Position numbers and translations under genes: made by a program. Below the pieces are notes generated by a model that was not told the DNA's origin, searched no databases, and saw only the letters and a list, made by a program, of their open reading frames with translations. Positions 1 to 7,600 of a stretch of DNA of 11,089 bases are shown here, piece by piece. The DNA comes from a halophilic archaeon J07HX64 (GTDB lineage Archaea; Halobacteriota; Halobacteria; Halobacteriales; Haloarculaceae), in NCBI GenBank assembly GCA_000416085.1, contig KE356579.1:200109-211197 (forward strand). The letters run 5' to 3'. Each line of letters begins with the position of its first letter. The stretch's first letter is position 1.

Positions 1-2
1 TG

Positions 3-257
3 ATGCGACTGGTCGTGTTTGGGATGGCGCTCGGGCTGACGCTCATTAGCTTCCGGTCCTATCGCGACCAGCCAACAGAACGTCTTCAGTTCGCGTTCCT
101 CGGGTTCGCGTTCATCAGCATGGGCGTTGCGTTCAGCACTATCGTCGGCCAGCTCGGCAGTGAAACCGGGGAGACGACGCTGGTTCTGTTTCGCACCGTC
201 GAGACGATGCCGTTTATAATCGGTTTCACCATGTTTTATCTCTCTCTGTACCGGTAG
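3..257 (+). CDS. DUF7521-like small membrane protein, probably 5'-truncated
   Basis: The frame is open from the window edge to TAG at 255-257 and gives 84 residues from an internal ATG at 3. Three hydrophobic stretches are visible: VVFGMALGLTLISF, then FAFLGFAFISMGVAF, then FIIGFTMFYLSLY, with a basic SYRDQPTERLQ loop after the first. This three-helix pattern, with an xxYRxxxxxxL motif after helix 1 and a xxxYSLYR-like end, resembles the haloarchaeal DUF7521 membrane proteins. Those are often found beside transcriptional regulators and have no known biochemical role. The ATG at 3 sits almost at the start of helix 1, whereas family members usually have a few more residues, so the true start probably lies outside the window. 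The family call is from memory of the pattern. Confidence 0.55.
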   Translation: MRLVVFGMALGLTLISFRSYRDQPTERLQFAFLGFAFISMGVAFSTIVGQLGSETGETTLVLFRTVETMPFIIGFTMFYLSLYR

Positions 258-289
258 CTGCTGTGTGGTATCCGCACAAATCCACGGCG

Positions 290-295
290 TTTATC
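290..295 (+). promoter_or_regulatory. TATA box of the helicase gene
   Basis: TTTATC lies in the 63-base gap after the membrane protein gene and ends 26 bases before the ATG at 321. Archaeal transcription starts about 25 bases downstream of the TATA box, so the transcript should begin at or next to the ATG and be leaderless. No Shine-Dalgarno sequence is seen before the ATG. This favours the start at 321 over the in-frame GTG at 315. Confidence 0.55.
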
Positions 296-320
296 AACCC
301 CGAACTCGATACAAGTGTCA

Positions 321-2156
321 ATGAGTGACTCCACACAGGTGACACGGCTGTTCGGTGGTCCGGGGAGCGGAAAAACGACCGCGCTCCTCGACCGGGTTGA
401 GCAGTTGCTCACCGAGGAGGATGTCGACGTGCGTGACGTGCTGGTGGTTTCGTACACACGCGCGGCAGCCGGGGAGATCCGCGAGCGACTGGCCGACCGA
501 TTGGAGATAAACCCACACAATCTGAAGGGCAACGTCTGCACGATGCACGCGAAAGCCTACGACCTCCTGAACCTCTCCCGCGGGGACGTCGTTGGTGAGT
601 CTGACAAGGAGGAGTTCTGTGACGACTTCGGGATAGAGTTCGAGGGTGAGTACGAGGGGTCACGGCGGCGCTCGGCGCGTTCGACGGCGCTCGGTAACAA
701 GATAATCTCCACCAGTCAGTGGCTCCAGCGCACCGACCGCGAGGTCGCAGACTGGTACGATGTCCCCTTCCAGTGGAACGAGGAGCGGGTTCGTCTCCCG
801 CCGGAGATAGACGACCGCGCACAGACCGGCAACAAGTACACACCAACCTGGTCCAGCGACGACGACCGTCTCGACATCCCCGAGGCGATCCGGGCCTGGC
901 GCTCCTGGAAGGGTACGAACGACATGGTCGGGTTCGCCGACATGCTCAAACGGGTCGAACAGCGCTCGCTTCTTCCCAATGTCGAGTACCTCGTCATCGA
1001 CGAGTTCCAGGACATCACCACACTCCAGTACTCTGTCTACGAGGAGTGGCGCCCCCACATGACACGGGTACTCATCGCCGGTGACGACGATCAGGTCGTC
1101 TACGCTTGGCAGGGCGCGGACCCGGACCTCCTGCTCGACGAACCGGTCAGCGACGATAACGTGCTCCCGAACTCCTACCGACTCCCTTCGCGCATTCTCA
1201 ACGTCGTCAATCAAGAGATAACACAGATCGACAGACGTCAGGCAAAAGATCTCGAACCGCGGACCGAGGGCGGCAGCGTCGAGGCGATACGGAACCGGTC
1301 GATGCTCGACGTGACCCGCGAGGTCCGCCGGACCGTCGAGGAAACCGACGAGACTGTGATGGTGCTGTTCCGTGCGCGCTACCAGATGTTCCAGTTCATC
1401 GAGGAGTTCATCGACCAGGGTATCCCGTTCAAGTGTCTGACCGACCAGCGGATGTGGACCGACCGGCTCACAGACTACGTCAGTGCCGTCGAGGCGCTCG
1501 ACGACGACGACCCGTTGACCGGGCTCGAGGTCCACCGTCTGGCGAAGATGCTCGACGAGTGGGCGTTCGGCACGAGCGACCGGGACGAGCTGTTCGACGC
1601 GCTGGAGAAAAGAAAGGAGGAAACCGGTATCGAGGACCTACCCGAGCTAACGGTCGACCCCGACGTGGTGCGCGAGCACGTCCCCCACCATCCGGCCCCC
1701 GCCGACGCCGCCGATATGCTCCGGAACGTCACCAGCTTCCAAGAGCGCTCGATCCGGGCGTACTTTGCGAGCCCCTATCGCGGGATGGCGTCTGACCGGG
1801 TCCGTGTCGGCACTATCCACTCCGCAAAGGGTCGCGAGGCTGACCACGTGTTCGTGGCGACCGACCTCACGGAGAAGGTGGTCGAGCAGATGGCTGCCAC
1901 CGTCGAACAGACGGAGAAACCGGTGCCAGGGGACGAGGAGTTCACCAAACGAACGAGTCCGGTCCCCACGATGACCGACAACGAGCGCCGCGTGTTCTAC
2001 GTCGGAATGTCCCGCGCCCGCAAACGACTCGTCCTGCTCGAACGGCTCGTCGACGGTGCTCCGACACTCCCGATCGACGTGCTGTTGCACGACGAACCAA
2101 CCAACTCGACGCTTGAGGAACTGCTCGCCGAGGCCGAGGCCCCCGTCGCGCAGTAA
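321..2156 (+). CDS. Superfamily 1 DNA helicase, UvrD/Rep type
   Basis: This is a 611-residue ATP-dependent SF1A helicase expected to translocate 3'-5' on single-stranded DNA in repair or replication restart. All core motifs are visible: Walker A GGPGSGKT (residues 12-19), motif Ia SYTRAA (44-49), TMHA (74-77), Walker B VIDEFQD (225-231), motif III AGDDDQ followed by YAWQGAD (253 on), NSYR (284-287), motif V GTIHSAKG (497-504) and motif VI FYVGMSRAR (559-567). The catalytic K18, D227-E228, Q258 and the motif VI arginines are intact, so it should be active. It is shorter than bacterial UvrD/Rep (about 670-720 aa); the reduction seems to fall in the accessory 1B/2B regions, and no nuclease domain is present. 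ATG 321 is preferred to GTG 315 because of the leaderless promoter. The RNase H gene follows 64 bases later with its own TATA-like box. The exact subfamily was not resolved. Confidence 0.93.
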   Translation: MSDSTQVTRLFGGPGSGKTTALLDRVEQLLTEEDVDVRDVLVVSYTRAAAGEIRERLADRLEINPHNLKGNVCTMHAKAYDLLNLSRGDVVGESDKEEFCDDFGIEFEGEYEGSRRRSARSTALGNKIISTSQWLQRTDREVADWYDVPFQWNEERVRLPPEIDDRAQTGNKYTPTWSSDDDRLDIPEAIRAWRSWKGTNDMVGFADMLKRVEQRSLLPNVEYLVIDEFQDITTLQYSVYEEWRPHMTRVLIAGDDDQVVYAWQGADPDLLLDEPVSDDNVLPNSYRLPSRILNVVNQEITQIDRRQAKDLEPRTEGGSVEAIRNRSMLDVTREVRRTVEETDETVMVLFRARYQMFQFIEEFIDQGIPFKCLTDQRMWTDRLTDYVSAVEALDDDDPLTGLEVHRLAKMLDEWAFGTSDRDELFDALEKRKEETGIEDLPELTVDPDVVREHVPHHPAPADAADMLRNVTSFQERSIRAYFASPYRGMASDRVRVGTIHSAKGREADHVFVATDLTEKVVEQMAATVEQTEKPVPGDEEFTKRTSPVPTMTDNERRVFYVGMSRARKRLVLLERLVDGAPTLPIDVLLHDEPTNSTLEELLAEAEAPVAQ

Positions 2157-2191
2157 CACCGCTCGCGTCGGGTGTTGCCACTGCCAGTCAG

Positions 2192-2197
2192 TTTAAG
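2192..2197 (+). promoter_or_regulatory. TATA-like box of the RNase H gene
   Basis: TTTAAG lies between the helicase stop and the RNase H start and ends 24 bases before the ATG at 2221. This matches the spacing at the helicase and polB promoters and implies a leaderless transcript independent of, or additional to, helicase read-through. An out-of-frame ATG at 2216 lies only 19 bases from the box. It should fall upstream of the transcript start. Confidence 0.5.
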
Positions 2198-2220
2198 ACA
2201 CCCCGGCACCAACAGATGGT

Positions 2221-2838
2221 ATGGCCGCTTACGGCCGGCCGTCACTCCGAGACCTGTTCGACGAGGCACCGACACCGCATATCGCCCACCCTCCGCGGAC
2301 GCATCACCGCGATTTCTACCTGGCAACAGACGGTTCGTTCAGGGACTCCGGCGGTGGACTCGGTGCACTTATCGAGACACGCGACGGGGAGCGGGTCGCT
2401 CGACTGTCCGTCGAGAACGACTCACCCGACAACAACACCGCCGAGTACCGGGCACTCCACTTTGGACTGGACGTGCTCGCGAACCGCTCGCCGCCCGGCG
2501 CCCGTGTCGGTGTCCTCGTCGACCACGATGACCTCGCGGCGAACGTCAACGCGTCGGTGCTCGCCGCCCGCGAGGGGCGCTTCGACGCCCACCACCGGGT
2601 GTCGGTCCCCCGGACGACCACACTCCACTGGCGTGGCATCGTCACACGCCTCCGTGATTTCGGCGAGGCACGGGCCGCACGCATCCCGAGTGACCGCAAC
2701 CCTGCCCACCCGCTCGCCAACACACCCGACGAGTACGCCCACGTCAACACCGAACCCGACCGGTGTCTGCTCCCCGAGGCCCCCGCCGAGGAGCGTGTCC
2801 CCCCACCCTCCCGTGCCGACCGCCGGGCCAGCGACTGA
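2221..2838 (+). CDS. rnhA: Ribonuclease HI-family protein (haloarchaeal type)
   Basis: This 205-residue protein has an RNase HI-like core that should cleave the RNA strand of RNA:DNA hybrids, for example Okazaki primers or R-loops. Visible motifs are TDGSF with catalytic D37 followed by a GGG turn, NNTAEYRAL with E75, and VLVDHDDLAANVN with D101. These correspond to the first three acidic residues of the DEDD site. At the fourth position, E. coli RNase HI has Asp in the ADxLA-type motif, but this protein reads NPAHPLANT with H163. The roughly 30-residue N-terminal segment (SLRDLFDEAPTPHIAHPP) and the proline-rich tail from about residue 185 are extra to the minimal domain. A type 1 RNase H (Vng0255c) has been characterised from Halobacterium NRC-1; whether this protein is its ortholog is not settled here. 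Start 2221 is chosen from the TATA spacing. Confidence 0.85.
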   Translation: MAAYGRPSLRDLFDEAPTPHIAHPPRTHHRDFYLATDGSFRDSGGGLGALIETRDGERVARLSVENDSPDNNTAEYRALHFGLDVLANRSPPGARVGVLVDHDDLAANVNASVLAAREGRFDAHHRVSVPRTTTLHWRGIVTRLRDFGEARAARIPSDRNPAHPLANTPDEYAHVNTEPDRCLLPEAPAEERVPPPSRADRRASD

Positions 2839-2958
2839 TTCTCCTCGGCCTCCGTGGCAAAAACCGGGTCAGCGCCCCACTCTCCCCCGTCCTCCCATCG
2901 ACTGCCCTGCCCTCTCGCGCTGACCACCGAGTTAGTGACCGCCGACCCTCGAGAACTG
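2839..2958. other. Convergent intergenic gap
   Basis: These 120 bases separate the ends of the plus-strand RNase H gene and the minus-strand OB-fold gene. No open frame with recognisable content, no clear poly-T terminator on either strand and no strong hairpin was seen. It is presumably the shared termination region of the two convergent units. Confidence 0.5.
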
Positions 2959-3402
2959 TCACTCGACAGGTTCGAACCGCACCCCGTCGAACCGCTGGCT
3001 CTCGGCCGCACGCACGCACGCCTCGGGGTCGCGCAACTGCTCGACGTGGACAGGTCGCACACGGTCGCCGATCTCGACCGCGTCGGTTGTTCCGCCCAGC
3101 GCCCGGACCTGCTGACCGTCCACCTCGAAGACGACGATTGCGAGTGTGTTCGGCTCACGCACCCCCGGTGGTGTCGTCGTTGCGGTTGTCCACGTCAGCA
3201 CCGTCCCCTTCCGCTCCGAGAGCTCAACCTGCCCCTCCTGCGGCTCTCCGCAGGCCGGACAGACCGGATGTGACGGGTACGTGACGTGACCACAGTCACA
3301 CCGACCCGCGAGGAGTCTGCCCGCGGTGTCGTCGCCATCGCTCTCGGCGTCACCCTCACCGGTGGTGTCGTTACTATCCGGACCTCTGGGGTCGTTGCTC
3401 AT
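2959..3402 (-). CDS. DUF35-type zinc-ribbon/OB-fold protein, partner of the thiolase
   Basis: This 147-residue protein has an acidic, disordered N-terminus (residues 1-28) and a rubredoxin-like zinc ribbon with C35, C37, C48 and C51 in CDCGHVTYPSHPVCPACG. A C-terminal OB-fold follows (about 62-125; GTVLTWT, LAIVVFEVDG, ALGG, IGDRVRPVHVE). This is the ChsH2-like DUF35 architecture. Such proteins form complexes with thiolase-fold enzymes, for example the archaeal acetoacetyl-CoA thiolase/HMG-CoA synthase complex, where DUF35 scaffolds the two, and the Ltp2-ChsH2 aldolase. Its ATG overlaps the upstream thiolase stop in an ATGA, so the two are translationally coupled, which supports a physical partnership. 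The first cysteine pair is C-x-C rather than the commoner C-x-x-C, which may weaken or alter zinc binding. The substrate is unknown. Confidence 0.88.
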   Translation of the reverse strand: MSNDPRGPDSNDTTGEGDAESDGDDTAGRLLAGRCDCGHVTYPSHPVCPACGEPQEGQVELSERKGTVLTWTTATTTPPGVREPNTLAIVVFEVDGQQVRALGGTTDAVEIGDRVRPVHVEQLRDPEACVRAAESQRFDGVRFEPVE

Positions 3403-4550
3403 CGAGCCACCTCCAGCAGTGTGGTGGTCACACAGTTGCCGAACCCGCCGATGTTACAGGTCAGGCCGCGGTCGGCCGCGACCTGTCGGGGGCCGGCCTC
3501 ACCGCGGAGCTGTCGGTACACCTCGACGGCCTGTGCGACCCCCGTCCCACCCAGCGGGTGACCGCGGGCCTTCAGCCCCCCGGAGGTGTTCACCGGCAAC
3601 GACCCGCCGCGGGCTGTCCGCCCCTCCACGGCCGCCCGCCAGCCCTCGCCGCGGTCGGCCAGCCCCAGCGCCTCCAGCTGGAGCGGCTCCAGCAGCGTCA
3701 CCATGTCGTGTAGCTCGGCGACATCGACCGCCCGCTCCTCCCAACCCGTCTGGTCGAAGGCTCGATCGCCGCTCTCCTCGACTGCCCCCATCCAGGTCGG
3801 GTCCGGTCGCTCGTGGACGACGTGTGTGTCCGTCGCCCCGCCGACACCCGCAACCCGGACAACCTGCTCGTGATGTTCCCGTGCGCGCTTGACCGGACAG
3901 AAAAGCAGCGCCGCGGCACCGTCCGTGACCGGACAGTAGTCGTACAGTCGGAGCGGGTCCGCGACGACCGGACTGGACAGCACCGTCTCGATGTCGACCG
4001 ACTTCTGGAACTGTGCGTCGGGGTTGTCGAGTGCGTTCCGGTGGTTCTTGACCGCGACGGCGGCGAGACTCTCGCGGGTGGCGTCGGTCCGGTCGAGGTA
4101 GGCCCGCGCGGCCAGCCCCGCAAACGCCGGCAGTGTCACACCGTGCCTGTACTCGACGGGGTGGGTCAGCGAGGCGATTATATCGGCAGCCTCGCGGGTC
4201 GTGCGGCCGGTCATCTTCTCACCGCCCACGAGCAGTGTCGCCTCGCTCGCGCCCGAAGCCACCGACTGCCAGGCCGCCAGCAGCCCCGCCCCGCCCGCCG
4301 CCGAGGTCTGACCGACCCGCTGTGTGTAGGCCGACTCCGCTGCGATATCACTCACCAGCGCGTTCATCACACCGGTCTGACCCTCGAACTCGCCGCTCGC
4401 CATGTTCGAGATGTAGAGATGCTCGACCGCCGACGGCGCCACCTCCGCGTCCTCGAGACAGGCTGTGGCGGCCGATGCGAGCAACCCGCGTATCCAGGTG
4501 TCGTGCTCCCCGAAGGCCGTCATCGACGCGCCGATCACTGCAACGTCCAT
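3399..4550 (-). CDS. Thiolase-fold protein (SCP2/acetyl-CoA acetyltransferase-like)
   Basis: This 383-residue full-length protein has thiolase features: MDVAVIGASMTAFG at the N-terminus, VASGASEATLLVGGEKMT (97-114), ADPLRLYDYCPVTDGAAALL (198-216), the ELHDMV motif with H281, NTSGGLKARGHPLGGTG with H331, and CNIGGFGN near the end. The normal nucleophile motif (C-A-S-G-G type) is replaced by QTSAAGG (81-87), with Ser83 at the Cys position. In the terminal C-x-G-G motif the equivalent position is Asn366, with a Cys one residue before. It heads a two-gene unit with the DUF35 protein (ATGA overlap) and starts 58 bases after the polB stop; no clear TATA box was found in that gap. In the family it could be an acyl-CoA thiolase, but without the cysteines it may instead be an Ltp2-like thiolase-fold aldolase or act in a complex. 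The substrate is unknown. Confidence 0.87.
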   Translation of the reverse strand: MDVAVIGASMTAFGEHDTWIRGLLASAATACLEDAEVAPSAVEHLYISNMASGEFEGQTGVMNALVSDIAAESAYTQRVGQTSAAGGAGLLAAWQSVASGASEATLLVGGEKMTGRTTREAADIIASLTHPVEYRHGVTLPAFAGLAARAYLDRTDATRESLAAVAVKNHRNALDNPDAQFQKSVDIETVLSSPVVADPLRLYDYCPVTDGAAALLFCPVKRAREHHEQVVRVAGVGGATDTHVVHERPDPTWMGAVEESGDRAFDQTGWEERAVDVAELHDMVTLLEPLQLEALGLADRGEGWRAAVEGRTARGGSLPVNTSGGLKARGHPLGGTGVAQAVEVYRQLRGEAGPRQVAADRGLTCNIGGFGNCVTTTLLEVAR

Positions 4551-4608
4551 ACCACCTCTCTCGTCCGGGGCGAGTGTGTTTGTTTCGATGCCTCCTATCT
4601 GACGCCGG

Positions 4609-7600
4609 TCACATGAACTCGCCCAGACCGGTCTGCTCCTGGCCGGATTTCACCTCCTCCCAGGAGATATCCAGCGCCTCCAGGATGCGCTCGATCGGCC
4701 CTTTCAGCGTTTTGTCCAGCATCTTCTCCCAGTCGATCTCGAACTCCTCGGGGAGCTGGTCGGCGTACTCGAAGCAGATGACGTCCGGGTCGCGCTTGAA
4801 CTCCTGGTAGACGGGGTCGTCTCGCAGCTCCGGGTTCTCCGACTCCACACGACGGAAAAAGCCCGCGTGGACACGGTCGATGTACAGCCGTTTTGGCTTC
4901 GACCCGCGCTGGAAGTTCGTCCCCAGCACCCGGTTCGCGTACTTCGCGCCCCGAACCTGTGCGGTGTCTGTGTCGTAGTTGTCCAGTCGCTTGCCGATAC
5001 CCCCCGGGATGCCTATCTCCTCCGGGTCGTTCTCGCCCGTCTGGAACCCCTCGATTACCTCTGTGACATACTGCTTTATATCCGCTATGTCTGCGCCGGT
5101 CACGATGCTCTCGATCACCTCGAGCTGTACCTCTTTTGTGACCGGCGCGATATCCGAGCGCTTGTACTCGAACCCCGTGATGTCGATGTCGTCGACGTCT
5201 TTCCCCTCCTTCCACACGATGTGGCCGGCGTAGCGTTTCTTCTTGCCCGCCTGGAAGAACCGCCGGTAGAGCTTCTCGAACTCGATCTGGAAGCGGTGCT
5301 CCGACGCGTTGAGCTCCTCGGCGGCGAACTCGTCGTACGCCTCGTTTATGCGCTCCTCTATCTCGAACGAACGCTCTATCGACTCCGCCTTCTCGGCGTC
5401 CGATCCCATACTTATCATAACCGAGTCAGTGTTGTGGAGGACGATTCCACCGACTGCGTCTACGAAGTTCTCGTTCTCTCGAACACTCAGGTCGTAGACG
5501 TAGCCATCGTGTGCTACCTCGGTGAGGACAGGCTCACGGCCCGAGTCGTAGTAATCACAGGTCCGAACTGTGTACGACTCTTTCTCCTCGCGATACTTCA
5601 GCGAGTGCTTTGTTCCACGCTGTGTGAGCAGTACCGAGAGTCCACCCGCCAGCTCTCGACTCGTTGTCTCGAAATCGAAGTTTCGCTCGGCGTACTCCGC
5701 CGAGTACCGCGGAAACTCTCGTGAACCGTCCCCTTCAACGAGCATCTGGATGAACAGCTCCTGCTTTTCTGCCGGTAGATGGAATACGAACGACGGGATT
5801 TTTTTTCCACGGGATCTTTGCCCGGCGAACTCGCGAAAGAACACCGCAGCGAGTTCGTTCATCATCTGGAGTTTGAGCGTCTGGTCGTCGTAGGTGAGGG
5901 CAGTCTCGCTGTCGTCTCCCGGATGCTCGACGGTTCGCTCGTCGCGCGTATCACTCGCAACGATACTCACGCTCGTATTCTCGAACAGTCGGTGGTAATC
6001 GTCCTGGAGTTGTTCGAGCCAGGTCCGTCTCGACTCGGCGATACTCGCGCCGAATCGGCTGTCAGTCGTCTCGACGGTCGAAGCACTGCCCTCGGGGACG
6101 TACGCACCCAGGAGACGAAGCAACGCCTCGCCGTCCTCGCTGTCGAGGTCGATATACCGCTGGACCTCGACAGTTTTGTCTAGTCCGCGGTGATGCTCGT
6201 GACCGAACCAGACAGCCTCGTCGTCTGCACAGACGCGTTTGGTTTTCGTCGTGACCCCGCCGGACCCCCGACCGTCCTCGTACCTGCGCGTATACCCGTT
6301 CAGCACCTCGTACACGTCGATTGTCTCTATCTCGTCGGTCTCCGGCATATCCGGGATACGGAGCGGTGACTCGACCTCGTTCGGGGGTGCCTCGACCAGT
6401 TCGCCCCCGCTCTCGACGACATACGAGTGGTCCCGTGTCGTGACCGACTCGCCGAACTTGTGCTGTAGCTTGATGACTGGTTTGTCGGTTTCGTGGCGGA
6501 CAACCTGCTCAATTGGGCTCCACTCGGACTGTCCGTCATCGTCCACAGATAACGCATCCCAACCCTCCAGCGTTGCGTACTCCTTCGACGATTCGATACC
6601 GGTGATAGGCATGCCGTCGACGGTGATCACGGTGTCTTCGGCCGGGGACTGTGTCGCACGCTGGTACAGTCTCTCGATCGGATAGATACGGACGATCCCA
6701 TCGGGGTCCCGGACGACAACCGGACGCTCTCCCGTTACACTGTCCCCATATATAACCTCTTTGTCAAGTTCGTTCGTGACCTCCTCGGTGAACTCTATCA
6801 CCTCCCTGCCAGTTGCGGTCACCGCTCCCCCCATCTGCCGGTCGTAGAGGCGGAACCGGTCCCAGCCGAGGACGCCGTAGAGCGACTGCCCGACGAACTG
6901 GAACGTGCCGTTGCGGCCGGCCATGAGCGTGTGGTTGTCCTCGACGGTGACACAGTAGACACCGTCGTCGGCAGTACTCGTCGACCCACTGCGGTGCATC
7001 CGCAGGGTGTTCTTGCTATCCTCTGTGACGTAGATTCGCCACGTGCCGCTGTCCTGCTGGTAGTTCGCCGTCAGTCCGAGGTGTGTACAGAGCCGTAGCA
7101 CGTCGTCTCGGAGTTGCTCACTCGCCGTCGAGTATCGCCACGAGTTTGTCTGGCGGTCACCGTCACCATCGATCAGCGTTTCGAGGAACCGCCGTTTCTG
7201 CGGTTGACTGGCCCCGAAGACGAACTCGGGAATCCGTTTGGTGAAACTGTCTGTGCCTGCAATCTCCTCGAACAGGTCCCCCAGTAGCTTCGAGGTGAAC
7301 TGGTAGCTCCGTTCGTCGACGTAGTAGTCAAAGCCCATCCGGTCGAGCAGGTCACCGATCGAGCCGTGATGGCTTTCGCCGCCGTCGGCGACGGCGTTCT
7401 GGGCAATCTCGACTGTTGTCGCAGAGCCGCGAGTCCCCTCGCCAAACTGCTTCGTCTCCGAGGTGTGGACGTTGCCCTCGGTGACGTACCACGCCAGCAG
7501 GTCGAGGAAGTCGGTCCCATCGTACGTTCGCGGTATCCACTTGCGACCAGCCTCCGCGTGAACGAACGTTTTCTCCGCGACCTGCTCGATGTACTCGCGG

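Noticed and set aside
660..1535. 291-codon minus-strand frame inside the helicase
   Set aside because: It is antisense to the helicase Walker B and neighbouring motifs, with no recognisable domain and no promoter.
2216..2923. Plus-strand frame starting at ATG 2216, five bases before the RNase H start
   Set aside because: It is out of frame with the RNase HI motifs, rich in Pro/Thr/Ser/Arg, and its ATG lies too close to the TATA box for a leaderless start.
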